DNA of 64,000 nt, from assembly GCA_030272735.1 (NCBI GenBank), contig JARXKL010000002.1:35934-99933 (forward strand). The letters are read 5' to 3'. The notes below the pieces were generated by a model. It saw only the letters and a program-made list of their open reading frames with translations. It was not told the DNA's origin and did no database searches. The DNA comes from Patescibacteria group bacterium (lineage in GTDB: Bacteria; Patescibacteriota; Saccharimonadia; Saccharimonadales; UBA4665). Shown here one piece after another: positions 34,070 to 42,231 of this stretch; positions within the stretch are counted from its first letter, which is position 1; every line of letters begins with the position of its first letter. Position numbers and translations under genes: made by a program.

Positions 34070-35691
34070 TATCGCAGTGCTGCAGTTTGTCTCAGTACAA
34101 GCTGCGCAAGACCTTCGACACCATAGAGTAATCGTAGAGCGTGCTTGTCGGGATCATTGCCGCGAGCGTATTTGGCTAAGCCTAAATGTTCACGCATAGG
34201 ATCTACACTGTCCTCTTGTAACTGCACGACCTCATACTCATATTCAGCAGAACAAACAAGTCTAATAAATTCTTTGACTGTTTCCTCATCTGCCGGCAGA
34301 CCGAGGTGGGTTAGCAATGCTTCGTACTGCTTCGTTAGTACTGCTTCAATTTGCTGTGATTCCTCGCTGTCGCCTCTGTTCTCTTTGTGCAGAACATGCA
34401 GCCTATTAGCAACTGCGGCTATCGTAACCGTTAATTCTTCTACTGCTTCGATTCGCTCTGGCTTGGCGGTTTTAACAAACGTATCAAAAGCTTCTTGAAC
34501 ATTTTCAGGCATGGTTTGAACAAGTGTTTCCACCTGCTCCTTCTGCTCTACCTCGAGGTGCGGTGCTGCGGTTATATGCTCGACCGCGAGCTGGCCCGTG
34601 TACACAGCCGGAGTCTCATAGGCTTCTCCACTAGTCTGTGCAGCATCAAATTCATTAGGCACCAGCATAGCCTCGATCTGTGCATCTCTTAGCAGATCGT
34701 CTAGGTAATCGGCTTCAACTAGTTCAGCTCCGCTGTCCACCGGTTCTTCATCTGTAAGTATCCAATCATATCGTTCAGCAATATCATCTTGCCAATGGCC
34801 ATGTACTTCAGATTCTTCACTCTCCGCCATAAAATCTGGAGTTTCGAGAATCGATGGTACGGGCACAAAATCTTCTTTTTCTGGCTGAACACTTGGAATA
34901 CCGAAAAGTTCTTCAACTGTGGTGTTTATTGTTGGCTTTGGGGTTTCATTTGGCTCAGCGCTGGATGTAGTATCTGCTAATGGTTTTACAACTTCTGAAT
35001 TTTCAACGCTATACACTCTCTCTTCTATAGTCTCAACTATTACTGGTAGCGATGTAGCTATTGGTGGCTCCTTAGCAGCTTCGAGCATTGGAACAATCTC
35101 AGTAGCTTCTGCGGTAACTTCTGGTGCTAGAATGGTTTTTTGGGTTTCGTGATGAAACTGCAGTTCGTTACTAAGATTTATTTCTTCAACTGCTACCACT
35201 GCTTTAACAATTTCGGTCGTTGCGGCGCGCGCATTAACAGTAGTTTCATTCGCTGAAATAGGTTCTACCTGCAGTTCCAACTTTTCATCTGTCAGAATCT
35301 TTGGAACGTCAGCACCAACTTCCTTAGCGCTCTTTACATCTAGTGTGGTGTCTTTTAACGGTTTTTCAGCAGACTTATCTGAAATATCTTTCTCTTTTTT
35401 TGTTTGATCAACTTTTTTAGGTAATGGCTGTAGGAAGTGTTCATCTTCGGGCTCTATTTCAAGTCCGAATTTAGTTCCGATTTTAGCTCCATAATGATCT
35501 AGCTCTTCTTGTGTTTTGCTACTTAGATCTACTGGACATTCTTCCATTGCAGCATTTAAAGACATCGGTCCTAAGCCTGGGAAGTCAACTATCTGCTCAC
35601 CGTATCGCTCCATAAACGAAGCTTGTCGCAAAACTTCAGCTTCATTTGGCCGAGGATCTACAAACTCTTGTTGGGGCGCGCCCTCATTCAT
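34066..35691 (-). CDS. Large acidic, low-complexity hypothetical protein
   Basis: 541 residues, strongly acidic. Residues ~27-90 form a module (YGEQIVDFPGLG ... CPVDLS ... GAKIGTKFGL ... EDEHFL) also seen in the small protein encoded just upstream (35700-35954). Residues ~95-330 are repetitive E/T/V/A-rich and probably disordered; the last ~200 residues are helical. There is no signal peptide or membrane helix. It ends 4 nt inside the convergent MFS gene. No family recognised; a scaffold or adaptor role is only a guess. Confidence 0.7.
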   Translation of the reverse strand: MNEGAPQQEFVDPRPNEAEVLRQASFMERYGEQIVDFPGLGPMSLNAAMEECPVDLSSKTQEELDHYGAKIGTKFGLEIEPEDEHFLQPLPKKVDQTKKEKDISDKSAEKPLKDTTLDVKSAKEVGADVPKILTDEKLELQVEPISANETTVNARAATTEIVKAVVAVEEINLSNELQFHHETQKTILAPEVTAEATEIVPMLEAAKEPPIATSLPVIVETIEERVYSVENSEVVKPLADTTSSAEPNETPKPTINTTVEELFGIPSVQPEKEDFVPVPSILETPDFMAESEESEVHGHWQDDIAERYDWILTDEEPVDSGAELVEADYLDDLLRDAQIEAMLVPNEFDAAQTSGEAYETPAVYTGQLAVEHITAAPHLEVEQKEQVETLVQTMPENVQEAFDTFVKTAKPERIEAVEELTVTIAAVANRLHVLHKENRGDSEESQQIEAVLTKQYEALLTHLGLPADEETVKEFIRLVCSAEYEYEVVQLQEDSVDPMREHLGLAKYARGNDPDKHALRLLYGVEGLAQLVLRQTAALRY

Positions 35692-35699
35692 GGTGTATC

Positions 35700-35954
35700 C
35701 TAATTTTCAGCAGACTGTGAGGCTAAATATTTATGCTCTGGCAATAATACATCCGCGCCAATTTGCTTGGCTAAGAAACTGACCCGAGTCTGCTCATCCA
35801 TACGATCTTCTGGCTCAACAGGACACATATCTTTTTCTAGCTGTATGGCTTCTCTCAAAGTCCTGTGTGTTTTGCCTGGTTTGCTGAATGTTTCATGACC
35901 GTAAATTTCTACGAATTCTTCTTCTGCAATTGGGGTCTCGTGGCTATTAGTCAT
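35700..35954 (-). CDS. Small hypothetical protein sharing a module with its neighbour
   Basis: 84 residues from ATG 35954 (a start at 35987 would add 11 residues). The order of conserved features, YG then a proline-glycine turn, an LREAI helix, MCPVEP, a FLAKQIGADVLLPEHKYL end, matches residues ~27-90 of the 541-residue protein 8 nt downstream. The two therefore share one domain and are likely co-transcribed. Function unknown. Confidence 0.65.
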   Translation of the reverse strand: MTNSHETPIAEEEFVEIYGHETFSKPGKTHRTLREAIQLEKDMCPVEPEDRMDEQTRVSFLAKQIGADVLLPEHKYLASQSAEN

Positions 35955-36029
35955 TTGGTTATTATTATACGGTTTTATTACGTGCAAGTCTACTTGTTTT
36001 CCCCCTGTTTACCTCTATACTGTGGAGTA

Positions 36030-36623
36030 ATGGATTTTGGAATTATTGCACTAGTTTTTGGCGTTATATTTATTGCTGAATTGCCTGATAAGTCGTTGTT
36101 TGCGGCCTTGGTACTTGGGAGCAAATATCCAGGTAAACATGTATGGCTCGGTGCTTGCGCTGCTTTCTTTGTGCACGTTGTTATTGCGGTTACTGCCGGA
36201 CAATTATTAACATTGTTACCGCATAAAGTAACTGAAGCCGTCGTCGCGGTACTTTTCTTGCTCGGTGCTGCCCTAATCTTTTTTGGTAAGCACGGAATTG
36301 AGAGTCAAGAAGTGCACGCTAAAAAACCTAATACTCCGGATGTTCATAGTCCGCTCAGAATTTTCATAACAAGTTTTAGCGTAGTATTTGTTGGTGAACT
36401 TGGAGACATAACACAAATCGCCACCGCAAATTATGCTGCTAAATATCATAACGCATTGAGTGTCGGCATTGGAGCGACTGTCGCGTTATGGTCAGTCAGT
36501 GCTTTAGCTATCTTTGCTGGTTCAAAAGCTTTTTCGATAGTGTCACCTAAGATATTACAGCGCGTAACTGGAACTGTTTTACTCGGTTTTGGACTCTATA
36601 CTTTGTTTGGGCTTTTGCGGTAG
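36030..36623 (+). CDS. GDT1/TMEM165-family (UPF0016) cation transporter
   Basis: 197 residues, six membrane helices and two copies of the family motif: AELPDKSLFAALVLGSKY in the first half and VGELGDITQIATANYAAKY in the second (ExxDK/R-T/S type). Members transport Mn2+ or Ca2+. The ATG at 36030 has GGAG upstream and a TATACT 8 nt before it; longer in-frame starts would precede the first helix with unrelated residues. It converges on the CopC-like gene, overlapping it by 28 nt. Confidence 0.88.
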   Translation: MDFGIIALVFGVIFIAELPDKSLFAALVLGSKYPGKHVWLGACAAFFVHVVIAVTAGQLLTLLPHKVTEAVVAVLFLLGAALIFFGKHGIESQEVHAKKPNTPDVHSPLRIFITSFSVVFVGELGDITQIATANYAAKYHNALSVGIGATVALWSVSALAIFAGSKAFSIVSPKILQRVTGTVLLGFGLYTLFGLLR

Positions 36624-37174
36624 CGGCCACTATCTCGAGCGCCCGCTACGCCGAAGACGCCAATACCCGCTAAGACACCTATACTTATGATTCCAATTGC
36701 CGTCGTATTTTGATTACGGGCAACTGGTGCGGATGAGCGAGAATCGGTAGTGACCCGAACAGTATAGGCCAACCCGAAATCTGAGAATTGACCATTTTTC
36801 GCATGCCCGTGAACTTCAATTACATAGGAGCCAATTGCCGGAAAATTGAACATATTCTGGCTCGTTAATGTAGATCCAGCGAGCTGGGGTTTAATTGGCT
36901 CCTCATGAATATTCTTGCCGTTTTGTTCAATGTGGAGTTCACACTCACAATCAGTCAGGTTAAAAGCATGACTTTTATCTGCGAATGCAACGTACAACGT
37001 GGTGTCTACTCCTGCAGCAGGCTCATCTGTGGGCGGTACGTGTAGAACTCCTGAGATATTTCCGTTTTGTTTGAGCACATGAGCACTGGCAGCGCCCCCC
37101 GTGAATCCAATAATAGGCAGCATCACAACGAGCCCAAGCATACTCTTCCCTAACACTCTATTTAGCATACGCAT
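36596..37174 (-). CDS. Exported CopC/YtkA-like immunoglobulin-fold protein
   Basis: 192 residues: signal-type helix (LGKSMLGLVVMLPIIGFTGGAASAHV), a beta-rich domain that begins with His after cleavage (AHVLKQNG), includes CECELHIEQNGKNIHEEP and SYVIEVHGHAKNGQF, and a C-terminal membrane helix (TAIGIISIGVLAGIGVFGVAGA) with basic tail. The pattern of N-terminal His and HGH suggests copper binding as in CopC, but the family match is tentative. GGAGG lies 5 nt before ATG 37174; the gene overlaps the b-type membrane protein gene by 17 nt. Confidence 0.65.
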   Translation of the reverse strand: MRMLNRVLGKSMLGLVVMLPIIGFTGGAASAHVLKQNGNISGVLHVPPTDEPAAGVDTTLYVAFADKSHAFNLTDCECELHIEQNGKNIHEEPIKPQLAGSTLTSQNMFNFPAIGSYVIEVHGHAKNGQFSDFGLAYTVRVTTDSRSSAPVARNQNTTAIGIISIGVLAGIGVFGVAGARDSGRYRKSPNKV

Positions 37175-37901
37175 ACGAACCTCCAGATGACTGGTTTTGT
37201 TGTGACTTCGAATAACCGTAATTGAAAACGGTGAATAATGCGATCGCCATGGCGGTAAGACCCGCGAGCTGCCAGATGGTTGGCCGAGTTTTCTGACGGA
37301 AAATGTGCAACCCAACAATCCAGACAGCTGCAAGCGATAATACGAGCAACACTGCATGTTGCGTAGCGTGGACGCCAATCGCAAAGGCATGTCCTAGTAT
37401 TGCTACCAAAGCAACATAGACAAACCGGTGTAAGCGGAACCACCAGATACCCATGGCAGTAAAAGCTTTGTCGAACGAGGTTGCGACCATAGCCAATAAA
37501 ATGATGAGCGCAATACCTCCGGCTATAAAGGCTCGCTGATAGACAGAGGGGAGTGACGTAGGATTAGCAAAATTAAACTCCGAACCGTAAGCAATCAGCG
37601 AATGAAGCGTGGCAAACCATGCACCGCTGACACCGAGCAAACGGCGCGCTTCAAACCATTGACGGCGCCCAGGAACGCGTGAAAATACTTTATAAAATGG
37701 GCCGATGCTGACGGCTGTTGCAATCAACGCCAGGCCAAGCCAAGCAAATATTTCAGCCATGCGGGAAGCGTACAAAGCTGTTCCGCTATAACTCGCATTA
37801 GCCCACCACCACACTTCGAGAGTAGTCGCCAGGGTGGCAATTGCTATATAAAGCCGCACGCCACCTTTCCACTGGTTGAGCGTGCGACTAATAATATTCA
37901 T
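37158..37901 (-). CDS. Ferric reductase-like transmembrane protein
   Basis: 247 residues with about seven helices. Histidines in ATLHSLIAYG, WWFRLHRFVYV and ILGHAFAIGVHAT lie on successive helices as in ferric-reductase-like/MsrQ b-haem domains. There is no FAD/NAD domain, so electrons must come from a partner. It is encoded between the cupredoxin and the CopC-like protein, which suggests an extracytoplasmic electron-transfer or copper/iron-handling unit. Confidence 0.75.
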   Translation of the reverse strand: MNIISRTLNQWKGGVRLYIAIATLATTLEVWWWANASYSGTALYASRMAEIFAWLGLALIATAVSIGPFYKVFSRVPGRRQWFEARRLLGVSGAWFATLHSLIAYGSEFNFANPTSLPSVYQRAFIAGGIALIILLAMVATSFDKAFTAMGIWWFRLHRFVYVALVAILGHAFAIGVHATQHAVLLVLSLAAVWIVGLHIFRQKTRPTIWQLAGLTAMAIALFTVFNYGYSKSQQNQSSGGSYAYAK

Positions 37902-37919
37902 GGCAATAGTTACGCTAAC

Positions 37920-38363
37920 TTATTCTGTTACCACAACGCTAGCTTTCATGTAAGGGTGCGGATCACAGTGGTAAGTATAGGTGCCGGCCTTCATAAAGGT
38001 ATAGCTGTAGGTCTCACCTTTTGCAATAAGCGGTCCTGCCTTAAAATCTGCTGAATCTTGATCTGGTACAACATTGTGCTTAACGTTGTCCATGTTGGTC
38101 CAGGTAACTTTTGTGCCTACTTTAACTTTAATAGCACCTGGCTTATACATATAGTCGCTAATCATAACATCGCTGGCTTCAACCGTTTGCATAGAGTTGC
38201 CGGCTGGTTTATTGGTTGAATCTGGCATAGCCATGCTGCTACTACTGCTTGATGATTGCGTTGCAGTGCTATCTTTCTTGCTACCACCCATCAAGAGTGC
38301 CCCAATGATAACGACTGCCAACACAGCTGCAATTCCGGCAAATAATCCTTTATTGTTCTTCAT
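37920..38363 (-). CDS. Membrane-anchored cupredoxin (plastocyanin-like)
   Basis: 147 residues: N-terminal membrane anchor (GLFAGIAAVLAVVIIGALLMGG), Ser/Met-rich linker, then a cupredoxin domain with type 1 copper ligands His (NVKHNVVPDQ), Cys, His and Met (TYHCDPHPYMKAS). It should carry electrons outside the membrane. AGGAG is 7 nt before ATG 38363. It heads the b-haem/CopC-like operon. Confidence 0.93.
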   Translation of the reverse strand: MKNNKGLFAGIAAVLAVVIIGALLMGGSKKDSTATQSSSSSSSMAMPDSTNKPAGNSMQTVEASDVMISDYMYKPGAIKVKVGTKVTWTNMDNVKHNVVPDQDSADFKAGPLIAKGETYSYTFMKAGTYTYHCDPHPYMKASVVVTE

Positions 38364-38493
38364 GTGTTCTCCTTTATATTGCTCTCTTGATAGTATCGCA
38401 AACGGACTGTAGGACAAAAGCGGGGTTGCACACTGTGGTGCTTCCCCGCTTTATCATAGCTGCAAGCAGCCTTAGAGACGTCTAGTATTAGTC

Positions 38494-39177
38494 TTAAAGG
38501 TTCTTCTGCTTTGCGATGCCACCAGCTAAGGTGCTCATGATTGTAGCCATGTGCTCGTTAGCTTGCTTTAGCGCAGCTTGCTCGTCGGCGTACTTACCTG
38601 CTACGTGATCATCGATCATTGCTGCGGTCATTTGTACGTGGTCGCTAAGGACAGTGTTCAAAGTCTTCTCAGGAAGATTTGGATTTGCCTTTGCAAGGAA
38701 TGCGCTCAATGGCTTAGTGTACTGTGAGTCAATGGTGTCTAAAGCGGCTTTTTTACCAGCTTCGTCACCTTTGCTTGCAGCGCCTGCGTATGCAACGAAC
38801 TGATCAAGGTGAAGCTTCCAAACTGAGTCAAAAGTCTTTTCTGCATCTGCGCCGTACACGCTACCAACTTTAGCACCAATGTCATTACCATTAGCGTAGA
38901 GGGCTGCAGCTGCAGCTTCTGCACCCTTAGAGCCGTCAAGGGTCTGGGCAACAGCAGACTGAGTCAGTGTCATGTGGTCGACGCCTAAGGTTACTAAATC
39001 AGCACGAAGGTCAGATGCCTTCTGGCTTGTTCCACCAGCAGGAGTACTGCTAGCAGTTTTGTTATTGTTTGTATCGCTCTTTGAGACACTTGCTACTGCA
39101 AAGCCTACTACAAGTCCAACAACGACAGCTACTGCAGCGAGCGCAATATTGCCTTGTTCATTCTTTCGTACATTCAT
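38494..39177 (-). CDS. Exported four-helix-type protein with internal duplication
   Basis: 227 residues: N-terminal anchor (NIALAAVAVVVGLVVGFAVAS), Ser/Thr linker, then two similar helical repeats (LGVDHMTLTQSAV..., LSDHVQMTAAMID...), each with His/Met near the start and an N-x-x-I or EHM element at the end. I recognise the pattern from uncharacterised Bacillus-type exported proteins (LW.EHV.WT). His and Met placement suggests metal binding. A TTAAATTACTTAA site 48 bp upstream matches the operator of the neighbouring marR gene. Confidence 0.6.
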   Translation of the reverse strand: MNVRKNEQGNIALAAVAVVVGLVVGFAVASVSKSDTNNNKTASSTPAGGTSQKASDLRADLVTLGVDHMTLTQSAVAQTLDGSKGAEAAAAALYANGNDIGAKVGSVYGADAEKTFDSVWKLHLDQFVAYAGAASKGDEAGKKAALDTIDSQYTKPLSAFLAKANPNLPEKTLNTVLSDHVQMTAAMIDDHVAGKYADEQAALKQANEHMATIMSTLAGGIAKQKNL

Positions 39178-39224
39178 AATCTTATCCTTTGGGCATTGCC
39201 CTTATCATTTATATGTAATTACTA

Positions 39225-39237
39225 TTAAATTACTTAA
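39225..39237. promoter_or_regulatory. Candidate MarR operator upstream of the helical exported protein
   Basis: TTAAATTACTTAA, one mismatch from the perfect palindrome TTAAGTTACTTAA at 39744-39756. Confidence 0.6.
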
Positions 39238-39287
39238 CTATATATTTGCCTGTAAGAATTTTTACTTATTGCAAATATTGCAACAAC

Positions 39288-39728
39288 TTACTTCTTAGCA
39301 ATAGCGGCATCATTAGCAACTATAGTTGTTAGAACCTTGTGGTACGTTTTCATATCATCTTCGGTCAAGCCCGTAAGTAACTGTTGCAAGTGACTATGCA
39401 GGTCTGTTTCTATTTGTTTAATTAACTTTTTACCTTCCGGCGTAAGTGCTAATAGTTTAGCACGAGCATCGAATTGGTTTTGAACAATTTGTACGATGTT
39501 ACGGTCCTCTAAATGCTTGGCCATTGCAGTTATTAACGGAGCTTTTACGTGTAGTTCCCGCGCAATTTCGACTTGGCGTACGCCATCTTTGGCCTCGATA
39601 ATACTACCGAGCATTGACCAATAGGTAGGAGTAAGCTCATACTGTTCTAAGACAGTATAAACATGCTCTCGTAACGTCCGATACGCTTGCGATTGCATTG
39701 AGCCGGTGATGTAGGTAGGTAAATTCAT
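39288..39728 (-). CDS. MarR-family transcriptional regulator
   Basis: 146 residues. MarR core: ELTPTYWSMLGSII, VRQVEIARELHVKAPLITAMAKHLEDRNIV and the wing FDARAKLLALTPEGKKL. ATG 39728 is preferred over an in-frame TTG at 39737. It diverges from the b-type membrane protein at 39781, with a TTAAGTTACTTAA palindrome between; a near-identical site lies before the 38494-39177 gene. A regulator of this redox/metal gene group is the likely role. Confidence 0.9.
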   Translation of the reverse strand: MNLPTYITGSMQSQAYRTLREHVYTVLEQYELTPTYWSMLGSIIEAKDGVRQVEIARELHVKAPLITAMAKHLEDRNIVQIVQNQFDARAKLLALTPEGKKLIKQIETDLHSHLQQLLTGLTEDDMKTYHKVLTTIVANDAAIAKK

Positions 39729-39743
39729 ATGATACAATTATTA

Positions 39744-39756
39744 TTAAGTTACTTAA
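39744..39756. promoter_or_regulatory. MarR operator between divergent genes
   Basis: TTAAGTTACTTAA, perfect 6+1+6 palindrome embedded in a wider AT-rich inverted repeat (TTATTA ... TAATAA). Confidence 0.75.
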
Positions 39757-39780
39757 CAATAATAAGGGAAAAATAATATT

Positions 39781-40449
39781 ATGTCAAAAATCGAAGTTCA
39801 CTCCCCTGGAGAACATACCAGTAAATCCCGTAATTTTCTTGTAGCAGCATGGTTACTAAGCGCCACGACAGTTGCGATATCTATTGCAGCCTGGACTAAA
39901 AACTATGGCGGACATTTCTTTCCTATCATGAACTACCAGCTATTCCCTTTATTAGGACTCATGGCGTTTGGGCTTATGTGGGCGCATTATATGGTGGGGA
40001 CATTTAGCAATATCTTTGAGGTTCCTGGTCGTACGTTTAAGCGTTACTTTCAATACACTGGTTATGCAGTATTGGCGCTCATCTGTTTGCATCCTGGTCT
40101 TTTGATATTTCAGCGTTTCCGTGATGGCTATGGTCTACCACCTCAGAGTTATGAATCATATGTTGCTCCAGGTCTCGGCTGGGTAACCTTACTTGGTACT
40201 GTAAGCTTCCTGATATTTATTGCATATGAATTCCGCCGGGTATTTTCACAAAAGTCATGGTGGTATCTTATACCTGCCGCAGGAGACTTCGCTATGTTAG
40301 CTATCTTGTACCACGGCTTGCGCCTAGGCGGCGAACTGCGGATGGAGGGTTGGTTCCGTGTAGTCTGGTTGTTTTATGCAGCATCTCTTGTAGCGGTTCT
40401 GGCTCGCAGTTACCTGCTCAAATATCAGAAGCGTCAACTCGCAGCATAA
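39781..40449 (+). CDS. Ferric reductase-like/cytochrome b-like membrane protein
   Basis: 222 residues, six membrane helices with spaced histidines (LMWAHYMVGTF, LICLHPGLLIFQRF, LAILYHGLRLGGE), consistent with b-type haem binding. No soluble flavin domain. AAGGG precedes the ATG. A bidirectional terminator follows at 40448-40480. Together with the 37158-37901 protein it is the second haem-b-like membrane protein of this group; the two are not close copies. Confidence 0.65.
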   Translation: MSKIEVHSPGEHTSKSRNFLVAAWLLSATTVAISIAAWTKNYGGHFFPIMNYQLFPLLGLMAFGLMWAHYMVGTFSNIFEVPGRTFKRYFQYTGYAVLALICLHPGLLIFQRFRDGYGLPPQSYESYVAPGLGWVTLLGTVSFLIFIAYEFRRVFSQKSWWYLIPAAGDFAMLAILYHGLRLGGELRMEGWFRVVWLFYAASLVAVLARSYLLKYQKRQLAA

Positions 40450-40480
40450 AAAAAGACCCGGAATCTACCGGGTCTTTTTG
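40448..40480. terminator. Bidirectional intrinsic terminator
   Basis: AAAAAAAGACCCGG, loop AATCTA, CCGGGTCTTTTT: strong stem with an A-run on one side and a T-run on the other. It serves the plus-strand membrane protein gene and the minus-strand small ORF at 40493-40582. Confidence 0.92.
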
Positions 40481-40492
40481 TTTTCTCAGTTC

Positions 40493-40582
40493 TTATAGCT
40501 TCTTGAGCAGTCGATCGATTTTTGAAAAAGATCCTGTGCTTGCTGAAGCGAGTTCGAATGAGAGGCCGTTACTGGCTTTCAT
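40493..40582 (-). CDS. 29-residue small protein with a consensus promoter
   Basis: MKASNGLSFELASASTGSFS followed by KIDRLLKKL: a Ser/Ala-rich first part and a short amphipathic basic end. AAGGAT stands 7 nt before the ATG, an ideal promoter lies at 40644-40671, and a terminator begins 13 nt after the stop, so it is a complete, monocistronic unit. No family recognised. Confidence 0.6.
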   Translation of the reverse strand: MKASNGLSFELASASTGSFSKIDRLLKKL

Positions 40583-40643
40583 CTTTTTATCCTTAAGTTT
40601 TTATTGATTTTGTAGTTTTTGTTTGTGATCACTAACACTACGT

Positions 40644-40671
40644 ATTATACACGGATTTGCTATTTTGTCAA
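40644..40671 (-). promoter_or_regulatory. Consensus promoter of the 29-residue gene
   Basis: Minus-strand TTGACA (40666-40671), 16-nt spacer, TATAAT (40644-40649): both hexamers match the sigma-70 consensus fully. Confidence 0.88.
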
Positions 40672-40753
40672 ATCGGGGTTACTCTACACGTTTTTGTTTC
40701 GTAAGATCTAAAATAATAATACTGCCTTGGATAACGCCGCAGCAAGCAATAAA

Positions 40754-41101
40754 TTACTCTTCCGTTGTGTTTTTCGCAGCACGCGCCGTTAGCACGACCA
40801 TAACTACGGCAATGAGCAGTAAGACCCCTGATGCGCCATAGGCCAAAGGATTGGTGTGCTTTTGAGGCGGTGGCGTAAACTGGCTGACTTGCGCCTGACG
40901 TGTGCCAAGGGTGACGATTGATAATGGCTTATTTTGCAGCGATACGCCTGACTTATCGCTATTCAGTAAATCAGTTGCGGTACCCGGCTGAACGCTACCG
41001 CCTTTGGCTGCAGAAGTATCGGTTGCGCCCGAAGATGTTTGTGGGCTTTGTGTGGAGGTCTGCAAACCACTACCGTTACCCGTACTCAGTGAAGTTGCCA
41101 T
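40754..41101 (-). CDS. C-terminally anchored low-complexity surface protein
   Basis: 115 residues from ATG 41101: a long Ser/Thr/Gly/Gln-rich stretch, a short FTPPPQKHTNP spacer, then one hydrophobic helix (GASGVLLLIAVVMVVLTA) and RAAKNTTEE. No N-terminal signal peptide is visible. It may be a tail-anchored protein. TATACT lies 6 nt upstream of the ATG without a Shine-Dalgarno. Function unknown. Confidence 0.6.
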   Translation of the reverse strand: MATSLSTGNGSGLQTSTQSPQTSSGATDTSAAKGGSVQPGTATDLLNSDKSGVSLQNKPLSIVTLGTRQAQVSQFTPPPQKHTNPLAYGASGVLLLIAVVMVVLTARAAKNTTEE

Positions 41102-41107
41102 TTCACT

Positions 41108-41113
41108 AGTATA
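41108..41113 (-). promoter_or_regulatory. -10 box 6 nt before the 40754-41101 gene
   Basis: Minus-strand TATACT, AGTGAA, ATG. No Shine-Dalgarno; no clear -35. Confidence 0.45.
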
Positions 41114-41160
41114 AAGCACGAGCAGCTAATTGCTGCTAAAAATAGCTGTGCTGCGGCCAC

Positions 41161-41586
41161 TTATTGCTGATTGGCAAGTATAAATACGCGGCGGCGATAT
41201 TGATAGAGCGTTGCGGCAATAGCAGTAACCGTAAACAGCAACAATGCTGTTGTGCCTGGCCCAGAATTTGCTAATTTTTGTCCGTTTGAGCCAGTTTTAG
41301 GAGTGGCTGGCGTCGGCTTTGAAGTTGTTGGCGGAGTAACTGAACCATCACTACTACCGCCGAGTGTGTTAGGTGTTGCAGACTTAGGTGCGGTATTTGT
41401 TCCCTGTTTTTGTGTCGATGCACTTTTATCTTTCAGCGACTTCTCTATTGACTCTACACTGACATCCTTACCTTTTACATCATTAGATTTTTTATGTACC
41501 AGAGAAAAAACAAGGCTACCAAGGATAATGAGTATCAGTAAAGCTATACCAACGCGCAACCAGTTCAATCGTTTGAATCGCTCCAT
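41161..41586 (-). CDS. Surface protein with LPXTG-like sorting signal
   Basis: 141 residues: N-terminal membrane helix (VGIALLILIILGSLVFSLV), a Lys/Ser then Thr/Pro-rich linker, and a C-terminal LANSGPG at about residue 105, followed by a hydrophobic helix and a basic RRR tail, i.e. the tripartite layout of sortase substrates (motif LANSG in place of LPXTG). The sortase at 54263-54910 could process it. There is no globular domain, so it may be a spacer or stalk protein. AAGGGG precedes the ATG. Confidence 0.65.
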   Translation of the reverse strand: MERFKRLNWLRVGIALLILIILGSLVFSLVHKKSNDVKGKDVSVESIEKSLKDKSASTQKQGTNTAPKSATPNTLGGSSDGSVTPPTTSKPTPATPKTGSNGQKLANSGPGTTALLLFTVTAIAATLYQYRRRVFILANQQ

Positions 41587-41673
41587 ACATGCCCCTTTCA
41601 GATAGTTCTTCTTGAGTATTTGCCCTTACAATAAATGAATTTAGCTGTTTTTGCAAGAGTATTGCTTACAGTT

Positions 41674-42222
41674 TTATTCCGCTTCTGCTTGAAGTAATTG
41701 ATTCAGTTTCGCGGCAGTATTGTAATTCCGAATCGTCATTTTTTTATAGAACGGATTCTTCGCAAGTTTGCTGGTTGCCGATTTGCCATAATCTGCAAAA
41801 GAAACAGATTGATATAGTATGCCCTCTCCGGGCTTGAGCAACTCGATGTTAGGTATAATAGCCCCGATAGAATCAACGACTTGTTGCACTAAGTCTGGGT
41901 TAAGAAGAACAAGTAAATTGTGTTTCCATTCTGGGTCGAGGCCCCATGCTTTTGGTGCTACAGCAATAATTTTGTGCCACGCATCAGCACTCAGCACAAC
42001 GACATCAATATGCTTACCAAATGTATGGGCTATTGTTTCGTGCACTAACCCGCTCAACGCAACCGCATCTCTGCTATCAGATGAAAATATAATATTTCCA
42101 CTCTGAATATACGTTTGGACATTTTTGAGGCCAGCTGTAGTCAAGCTCTCGCGTAATGCCGGCATTGGTATCAGGTTATTACCCCCAACGTTGATGCCAC
42201 GCAGTAGGGCTAGATATTTCAT
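41674..42222 (-). CDS. DUF1697 family protein
   Basis: 182 residues. Begins with the DUF1697 signature KYLALLRGINVGGNNLIPM and continues with NVQTYIQSGNIIFSS, then VVLSADAWHKIIAVAP and a closing TIRNYNTAAKLNQLL, all typical of this widespread cytoplasmic family of unknown biochemical function. Length matches the family. It stands alone between a surface protein and two small hypothetical genes. Confidence 0.93.
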   Translation of the reverse strand: MKYLALLRGINVGGNNLIPMPALRESLTTAGLKNVQTYIQSGNIIFSSDSRDAVALSGLVHETIAHTFGKHIDVVVLSADAWHKIIAVAPKAWGLDPEWKHNLLVLLNPDLVQQVVDSIGAIIPNIELLKPGEGILYQSVSFADYGKSATSKLAKNPFYKKMTIRNYNTAAKLNQLLQAEAE

Positions 42223-42231
42223 AACTGTTGC

